Origin: JBCDCU01 sp039180865
GTDB lineage: Bacteria > Pseudomonadota > Alphaproteobacteria > Rhizobiales > JACESI01
Reading direction: 5' to 3'
NCBI GenBank assembly: GCA_039180865.1
Contig: JBCDCZ010000176.1
Coordinates: 1 to 9,403, forward strand
Length of the DNA: 9,403 bases
Shown: positions 6,617 through 9,403 of the stretch, piece after piece
Numbering within the stretch: the first letter of the stretch is position 1
Layout of the letters: the number at the start of each line of letters is the position of its first letter
The notes under the pieces: generated by a model
Told to the model about the DNA's origin: nothing
Database searches by the model: none
Seen by the model: only the letters and a program-made list of their open reading frames with translations
Program-made: the position numbers and the translations under genes

Positions 6617-6694
6617 CGTTTGTCCATGACCATTTGAAAATAATGAGGTTTTCTTGTAAATAACAAATACAAACTGAAGCGTTGCGCTGTAAAT
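6601..6694. promoter_or_regulatory. Repeated TGTAAAT motif between divergent genes
   Basis: The 7-mer TGTAAAT occurs at 6655-6661 and 6688-6694, and its complement ATTTACA at 6601-6607. The two direct copies are 33 bp apart, about three helical turns. The first lies within TTGT-N5-ACAA (6654-6666). A weak plus-strand promoter, TTGAAA (6634-6639) and TAAATA (6657-6662) with 17 bases between, would place the middle copy over its -10. ScfR-family regulators are reported to bind TTTGCAAA-like sites, and CTTGTAAA is a 6/8 match, so autoregulation is possible but unproven. Confidence 0.35.
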
Positions 6695-6763
6695 TTTGTC
6701 AATTGGAAAGACTACAAACCCGCCGGGCGATTGTCTGGAACAGGATGCTATCAGGAGCTGGCC

Positions 6764-8182
6764 ATGGCCGATCAGAAAATCTTCGCCGGTCCGAGAATCC
6801 GCAGGGTCAGGACACGGCTTGGATTGACCCAGGCAACCATGGCAGAACACCTTTCGATTTCGCCGAGCTATCTCAATTTGATCGAGCGAAATCAGCGACC
6901 GTTGACGGTTCAACTGCTGCTCAAGCTTTCGACCACCTACGATGTCGATTTGAAAGAATTGCAAGGTGATGAAAGCGGCCGCACCACCGATGCCCTGAAG
7001 GAAATCTTCTCCGACCCATTGCTTTCGGGGGAAATGGTCGCCGATTCCGAACTCGTTGAAGCCTCCGACAGTGCGCCCAACCTCGTATCAGGGCTGATCC
7101 ACCTCTTTAACGCCTATAAGGAAACAACGGAAAAGCTCTCCTCTTTGTCCCACCTCATGAAAGATGATCAAAAGGCGCATGTGGTGGCGCAAAGCCGCCT
7201 TCCGCTTGATGAAACGCGCGATTATTTTCGGGAGAACGCTTACTATTTCGAAAAGATCGACGAGACCGCAAGCGCGCTCGGCGACACGCTGAGCGGTGGC
7301 GACGACGTGTTCGCTGCGCTCAAATCACACCTTCTTGCGGAACTTCGGGTTGGCGTGAAGATCCTGCCCGAGCATGCCATGACCGACCTTTCCGTGCGCT
7401 ATGACCGGCATTCTCAGCGCATCTTCGTTTCAGAACGCCTTACCGCGGAAGAACGCGTCGTTGCGCTCGCAAGCCAGTATGCGCTCCTCGACCACAACAA
7501 CCTTCTGATGGAGGCGATCGCGGATCTCAATATTGAGAATTCGGAAACCGAGCGCCTGTTCCGTCAGGAGTTTGCCTATTACTTTGCGCTTGCGTTGCTT
7601 CTTCCCTACGACAGTTTCTACACCCAGGTTGCCCGTTCGCGTTACGATATCGGGCTTCTTGCGAGGCGATATCAGGTCCGTTGGCGCGATGTGGTCCGAC
7701 GCATGACAAGCCTTCGCCAACCGAAGCGTGCGGGCGTTCCGTTCTTCATGGTTGAACTCGATCCTGTCGGAAACGTCTGCAATTTTGCACCTGGCGCAGG
7801 TTTCAGCATGCCGCGCTCCGGAAACCCCTGTATCCGTCTGATTCCGCCTGGCGTCCACACCAATCACGGGCGCGTTGCGGTTGAAAGCGTAGCGCTTCCC
7901 GACGGGCCCGAATGGCTTATCATCGCCCATTCCGAGAAGACCCGGGCTTTCGGACATGGCGACAGGCCGAGGCGGCGCACCCTGATCCTTGGATGCGACC
8001 TCATCCACGCCAAGGACATTATCTATGGTGACGGTTACCTCACCGTCGATCCTCTCCGTATCGGGATGACATGCCGTTTGTGCGAACAGCAAAATTGCCG
8101 TGACCGCGCCTTTCCGCCGGTTATGCGCCCCGGAGCGAACGAGCTCACATCCCGCAGTTTTTCCGATTATGATTTCGGGTAA
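6764..8182 (+). CDS. ScfR-type XRE transcriptional regulator with IrrE-like and DUF2083 domains
   Basis: A 472-residue cytoplasmic regulator. Residues about 8-65 are an XRE helix-turn-helix (LTQATMAEHLSISPSYLNLI with the recognition helix near SPSYLNLIERNQR). Residues about 185-310 resemble the ImmA/IrrE (M78) fold, but the HExxH zinc-protease motif is absent (ASQYALLDH in its place), so proteolysis is not expected. Residues about 315-465 match DUF2083, ending in the family-typical cysteine cluster C437-x2-C440-x4-C445 followed by RDRAFPP. This architecture is that of short-chain fatty acyl-CoA regulators such as RamB and PccR, which control glyoxylate-cycle or propionyl-CoA genes. Its usual targets are not in the window, so the regulon is unknown. 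An ATG 33 nt upstream is in frame, but AGGAG (6753-6757) lies 6 nt before the ATG at 6764 and the HTH begins just after it. It converges on the aldolase gene with only 24 bases between and no clear terminator. Confidence 0.9.
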   Translation: MADQKIFAGPRIRRVRTRLGLTQATMAEHLSISPSYLNLIERNQRPLTVQLLLKLSTTYDVDLKELQGDESGRTTDALKEIFSDPLLSGEMVADSELVEASDSAPNLVSGLIHLFNAYKETTEKLSSLSHLMKDDQKAHVVAQSRLPLDETRDYFRENAYYFEKIDETASALGDTLSGGDDVFAALKSHLLAELRVGVKILPEHAMTDLSVRYDRHSQRIFVSERLTAEERVVALASQYALLDHNNLLMEAIADLNIENSETERLFRQEFAYYFALALLLPYDSFYTQVARSRYDIGLLARRYQVRWRDVVRRMTSLRQPKRAGVPFFMVELDPVGNVCNFAPGAGFSMPRSGNPCIRLIPPGVHTNHGRVAVESVALPDGPEWLIIAHSEKTRAFGHGDRPRRRTLILGCDLIHAKDIIYGDGYLTVDPLRIGMTCRLCEQQNCRDRAFPPVMRPGANELTSRSFSDYDFG

Positions 8183-8206
8183 ATTCAACTGGCCGTAGGG
8201 CGAATT

Positions 8207-8932
8207 CTAAGCCATACCGATCTTGCGTTTGAGCGCCTCAAAATGAAGAGGCGCGGATGCGTCGAACTCACCGCGGTATTGTGAAGCCGTATGCTCTACG
8301 ATCTCATGAGGGATAATCTTGAGCGGCTTTCCCGTCGATTGCGCCAGAACCTGTTGCCGACAAGCTCGTTCCAGATAGTAGAGATCGTCAAAAGCGTGAG
8401 CAACGCTTGGCCCGCCGACAACAACGCCATGGTTTGCAAGAAACACAACGTCTGCGACCTCATTCGAGCGCGCTTCCGTTGCAAGGCGCTCGCCTTCATC
8501 TTTATCATGCGCAAGCCCGCCGAATTCGGCTTCATAGGTGATCCGCCCCCAATACCGGCAGGCCGTTTGATGCGCCATTTCAAGACGTCCATCTTCGAGC
8601 ATGGTGAGCGCCGTTGCATAAGGCATGTGCGTGTGCAGTAAACAGGCGTGGCGCGGATTGGCGCGGTGGCCGGCAATATGGATGTTGCGGGCGGTTGCCT
8701 CCGCCGTCCCCTCACCCTCAAGTGTCGTCCCGTCCCCGTCCATCAGGATCAGGCTTTCCGCCTCAATCTCGGACCAATGGAGCCCGTACGGGTTAATCAG
8801 GTAGAGTTCGTCCGGGTCGCCTGGATCCGAAACCTGAAGCGAAAAATGATTGCAGATGCCCTCATGAAAATCAAAATGTTCGGCAAGCCGAAGGGCGGCT
8901 GCAAGGTCCTGTCTTTGCGATGAAAATCTCAT
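8207..8932 (-). CDS. Class II aldolase/adducin family protein
   Basis: A 241-residue soluble protein spanning the whole class II aldolase/adducin N-terminal domain. Visible landmarks are NHFSLQV (28-34), LINPYGLHW (45-53), E78 at the position of the catalytic acid/base, the zinc pair H100-T-H102 in LLHTHMPYATAL, and the third zinc ligand H168 in FLANHGVVV. Members include fuculose- and ribulose-phosphate aldolases and epimerases, but many, like this one, have no assigned substrate; the sequence does not decide between aldolase, epimerase or decarboxylase. The reading frame extends to an ATG at 9070, but that would overlap the DUF6460-like gene. The ATG at 8932 opens at the conserved start of the domain and is preceded by a modest AGGG 8 nt upstream. 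It lies 50 nt downstream of the membrane-protein gene and is probably co-transcribed with it. Confidence 0.88.
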   Translation of the reverse strand: MRFSSQRQDLAAALRLAEHFDFHEGICNHFSLQVSDPGDPDELYLINPYGLHWSEIEAESLILMDGDGTTLEGEGTAEATARNIHIAGHRANPRHACLLHTHMPYATALTMLEDGRLEMAHQTACRYWGRITYEAEFGGLAHDKDEGERLATEARSNEVADVVFLANHGVVVGGPSVAHAFDDLYYLERACRQQVLAQSTGKPLKIIPHEIVEHTASQYRGEFDASAPLHFEALKRKIGMA

Positions 8933-8982
8933 GGGCCGGACCCTAGAGGCGCTGACACCGACATTCAAACGGAAAAGAACGA

Positions 8983-9225
8983 TCAGGGTTTTTTCGGCTT
9001 TAGGAGAAAGAAAAGGCACCAGAGAGGAACGATCACCAACGCGCCCTGTACCATGGCCGGAAATGCCCAAGCCATCATGTCATAGAAATGAATGTCGACC
9101 TCACTCGGATCCATCCCGAAGGCTGACGCTGTCTTTTCAAAAGTAATGTCGAAATAAGATAGCACCATGCCGAGCGCCAAAGAGGCGATCGATATGCGCA
9201 GCGCTAACGACAAGAACTCAACCAC
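8983..9225 (-). CDS. Small two-helix inner-membrane protein, DUF6460-like
   Basis: An 80-residue protein with two hydrophobic helices: about 5-24 (LSLALRISIASLALGMVLSY) and about 52-75 (ending VIVPLWCLFFLL), then a basic KPKKP tail that suggests a cytoplasmic C-terminus. The linker is acidic and includes GMDPSEVDIHFYD. The layout, with the VLSYFDIT-like turn after helix 1 and a proline-tryptophan motif in helix 2 (VPLWCLFFLLKP), resembles DUF6460 proteins of Hyphomicrobiales; the family assignment is from memory. The start is a GTG at 9225: a stop codon sits in frame at 9238-9240, no ATG precedes helix 1, and the next ATG (9168) would remove that helix. The ribosome-binding site is poor. Function unknown; the aldolase gene follows 50 nt downstream. 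Confidence 0.72.
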   Translation of the reverse strand: MVEFLSLALRISIASLALGMVLSYFDITFEKTASAFGMDPSEVDIHFYDMMAWAFPAMVQGALVIVPLWCLFFLLKPKKP

Positions 9226-9273
9226 AGGACACCACCATTACCGCGCTAGCTAACCCCAGCCGCGGATCACATC

Positions 9274-9281
9274 ATGGTTAA
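9274..9281 (-). promoter_or_regulatory. CtrA-like half-site TTAACCAT upstream of the DUF6460-like gene
   Basis: The minus strand reads TTAACCAT, identical to the half-site often reported for CtrA in rhizobia, about 50 nt before the GTG start. The second half of the full TTAA-N7-TTAA site is absent, and eight bases in AT-rich sequence can occur by chance. Confidence 0.25.
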
Positions 9282-9313
9282 TGAAGCCACATTTTGGTTG
9301 ATGAAACATAAAT

Positions 9314-9333
9314 GCCAGGCTGGGGTGCCTGGC
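9314..9333 (-). terminator. Hairpin terminator of a gene entering from the right edge
   Basis: GCCAGGC (9314-9320) and GCCTGGC (9327-9333) form a perfect 7-bp stem around a 6-base loop. On the minus strand it is followed by ATTTATGTTTC, a loose T-rich tail, and it lies 21 nt after the stop of the partial minus-strand gene. No T-run follows on the plus strand. Confidence 0.6.
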
Positions 9334-9354
9334 CCAATCGCCGGGAAACGAGCG

Positions 9355-9403
9355 CTACTGCCCTGAAACGGGGGTTAGGATGTCGACGTCGTTGATGACG
9401 GAA
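9355..9403 (-). CDS. C-terminal end of an unidentified minus-strand gene (partial)
   Basis: Only the last 15 codons are inside the window; the rest lies beyond the right edge. They read SVINDVDILTPVSGQ and end in TAG at 9355-9357. Eleven of the fifteen codons end in C or G, matching the coding bias of the neighbouring genes, and a hairpin with a T-rich tail follows in the right place. Too little is present to name a family. Confidence 0.45.
   Translation of the reverse strand, partial: SVINDVDILTPVSGQ

Noticed and set aside
7430..8188. 252-codon antisense ORF within the ScfR-type regulator
   Set aside because: Covers the regulator's conserved DUF2083 region on the opposite strand; no ribosome site or recognisable domain.
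8933..9070. N-terminal extension of the aldolase from an ATG at 9070
   Set aside because: It would overlap the membrane-protein gene in another frame, and the extra 46 residues do not resemble the aldolase domain.
9274..9366. 30-codon plus-strand ORF at the right end
   Set aside because: No ribosome site, runs through a terminator hairpin, and has no recognisable features.
1..9403. Mobile elements, CRISPR arrays, toxin-antitoxin or phage-defence genes
   Set aside because: Looked for repeats with regular spacing, transposase or integrase motifs, tRNA-adjacent attachment repeats and defence domains; none is visible.

Overview
The window looks like chromosomal DNA of an alphaproteobacterium, most likely of the order Hyphomicrobiales (Rhizobiales). 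Three things point there: a tRNA-His with the alphaproteobacterial A73 and no encoded G-1, a PdhS/CbrA-type (PleC/DivJ-related) histidine kinase, and a Phasin_2-type phasin with a PhaR-like TGC-N3-GCA operator. No transposase, integrase, CRISPR array or prophage gene is visible. This reads as ordinary core or near-core sequence, not an accessory island.

Layout from left to right: a minus-strand tRNA-His(GUG) at 13-89; a plus-strand HD-GYP protein with a degenerate receiver-like N-terminus (305-1408); a terminator hairpin (1420-1445) serving the convergent minus-strand phasin gene (1485-2033); a 429-base divergent intergenic region with the phasin promoter, a near-perfect 29-nt palindrome and a second TGC-N3-GCA site; a 1248-residue multi-PAS histidine kinase (2463-6209); a hairpin (6243-6267) and an 86-residue minus-strand conserved-looking small protein (6304-6564), with a possible 46-residue zinc-ribbon ORF overlapping its start out of frame (6476-6616); a divergent ScfR-type XRE/DUF2083 regulator (6764-8182); and, convergent with it, a minus-strand pair made of a two-helix DUF6460-like membrane protein (8983-9225, GTG start) and a class II aldolase/adducin protein (8207-8932). 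The right edge holds a hairpin and the last 15 codons of another minus-strand gene (9355-9403).

Two themes emerge. One is carbon storage and acyl-CoA sensing: a polyhydroxyalkanoate granule protein under a probable PhaR operator, and a regulator from the short-chain acyl-CoA-responsive family. The other is signalling and cell-cycle control: a c-di-GMP phosphodiesterase-type HD-GYP protein and a PdhS/CbrA-like kinase that would act on DivK/PleD-type partners encoded elsewhere. The phasin-kinase adjacency matches what I recall for Sinorhizobium meliloti (phaP1 beside cbrA). I see no convincing undescribed multi-gene system. The most worthwhile leads are the paired phasin operators, the out-of-frame zinc-ribbon ORF, the long acidic linker in the kinase, and the repeated TGTAAAT motif in front of the ScfR regulator.
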